Shown piece by piece: positions 6,158 to 6,321 of a stretch of DNA of 6,321 bases. This DNA comes from Candidatus Hydrothermota bacterium. Lineage in GTDB: Bacteria > Hydrothermota > Hydrothermia > UBA1063. Below the pieces are notes generated by a model. It worked only from the letters and a program-made list of their open reading frames with translations, did no database searches and had not been told where the DNA came from. Made by a program: the position numbers and the translations under genes. The stretch lies in contig QNDO01000089.1 in the NCBI GenBank assembly GCA_003644895.1, positions 1-6,321 of the forward strand, given 5' to 3'. The first letter of the stretch is position 1. The number at the start of each line of letters is the position of its first letter.

Positions 6158-6321
6158 ATGGAAAAGGATGTGGTATGGGTACCATTTGATATCATGGAAC
6201 AATTTATGGTGGATGCCCTGAAAGCTGTGGGTGTTCCCGAGGAAGATGCAAAAATATGCGCAGATGTTTTGATTACAGCTGATAAAAGGGGTATAGATTC
6301 ACATGGTATAAATCGTCTTAA
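6158..6321 (+). CDS. Malate/L-lactate dehydrogenase-family oxidoreductase, N-terminal part
   Basis: Only the first 54 codons are present; the gene runs off the right edge. The family (Ldh_2, distinct from classical Rossmann LDH/MDH) is usually about 330-360 residues and reduces 2-oxoacids or oxidises 2-hydroxyacids with NAD(P)H or NAD(P)+ in the cytoplasm. Members act on malate, lactate, sulfolactate, ureidoglycolate or cyclic imino acids, so the substrate cannot be named. The visible part matches the family's N-terminal helical region: a helix with ALKAVGVPEEDAKICADVL (19-37), then the hallmark ADKRGIDSHGINRL (41-54), including S48-H49-G50 and R53 of the conserved SHGxxR motif near the active site. 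It has its own strong promoter and ribosome site and is divergent from the MATE gene. The short fragment carries a very characteristic motif, so the family call is strong. Confidence 0.88.
   Translation, partial: MEKDVVWVPFDIMEQFMVDALKAVGVPEEDAKICADVLITADKRGIDSHGINRL

Overview
The window looks like bacterial chromosome of moderate AT content, with good Shine-Dalgarno sequences before most genes and sigma-70-like promoters. Two large secreted proteins end in type-A-sorting-domain/FlgD-like tails of the kind seen in Bacteroidota, Cloacimonadota, Caldithrix, WOR-3/Hydrothermae and other FCB-like candidate lineages. Together with a DinF-type MATE transporter and a malate/L-lactate dehydrogenase-family enzyme, this suggests an FCB-like or WOR-3-like, possibly thermophilic or uncultured, bacterium. 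That placement is inference; there is no rRNA or other phylogenetic marker here.

Left block (2-2742, plus strand): the 3' part of a beta-propeller-like protein of unknown function overlaps by four bases (ATGA) a 664-residue secreted M23 metallopeptidase. The peptidase has an N-terminal catalytic domain with all expected zinc and catalytic residues, then beta-sandwich, fibronectin-III-like and GATase/flavodoxin-like modules, and an eroded C-terminal sorting tail. The two genes are probably co-transcribed and translationally coupled.

Middle (2743-4648, plus strand): a 100-base gap with a candidate promoter and weak hairpin precedes a 601-residue secreted right-handed beta-helix protein. It has a signal peptide, three recognisable IGTD-type repeats, an Ig-like domain and a canonical YPNPF-type sorting tail. 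Like the peptidase, it probably goes to the cell surface or medium.

Right block (4665-6321): a minus-strand MATE-family multidrug/cation antiporter converges on the beta-helix gene with only 16 bases between stops. Its start faces a divergent gene encoding the N-terminus of an Ldh_2-family NAD(P)-dependent 2-hydroxyacid dehydrogenase, cut by the window edge. The 119-base divergent region is the most regulatory-looking stretch. It holds a near-consensus plus-strand promoter (TTGACT-17-GATAAT), a minus-strand TATAAT so close to the MATE start that the mRNA would be almost leaderless, and a 15-base near-palindrome filling the MATE promoter spacer.

I see no CRISPR array, tRNA, rRNA, insertion sequence, phage gene or clearly new multi-gene defence or biosynthetic system. 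The points most worth checking are the modular peptidase and the divergent promoter region.
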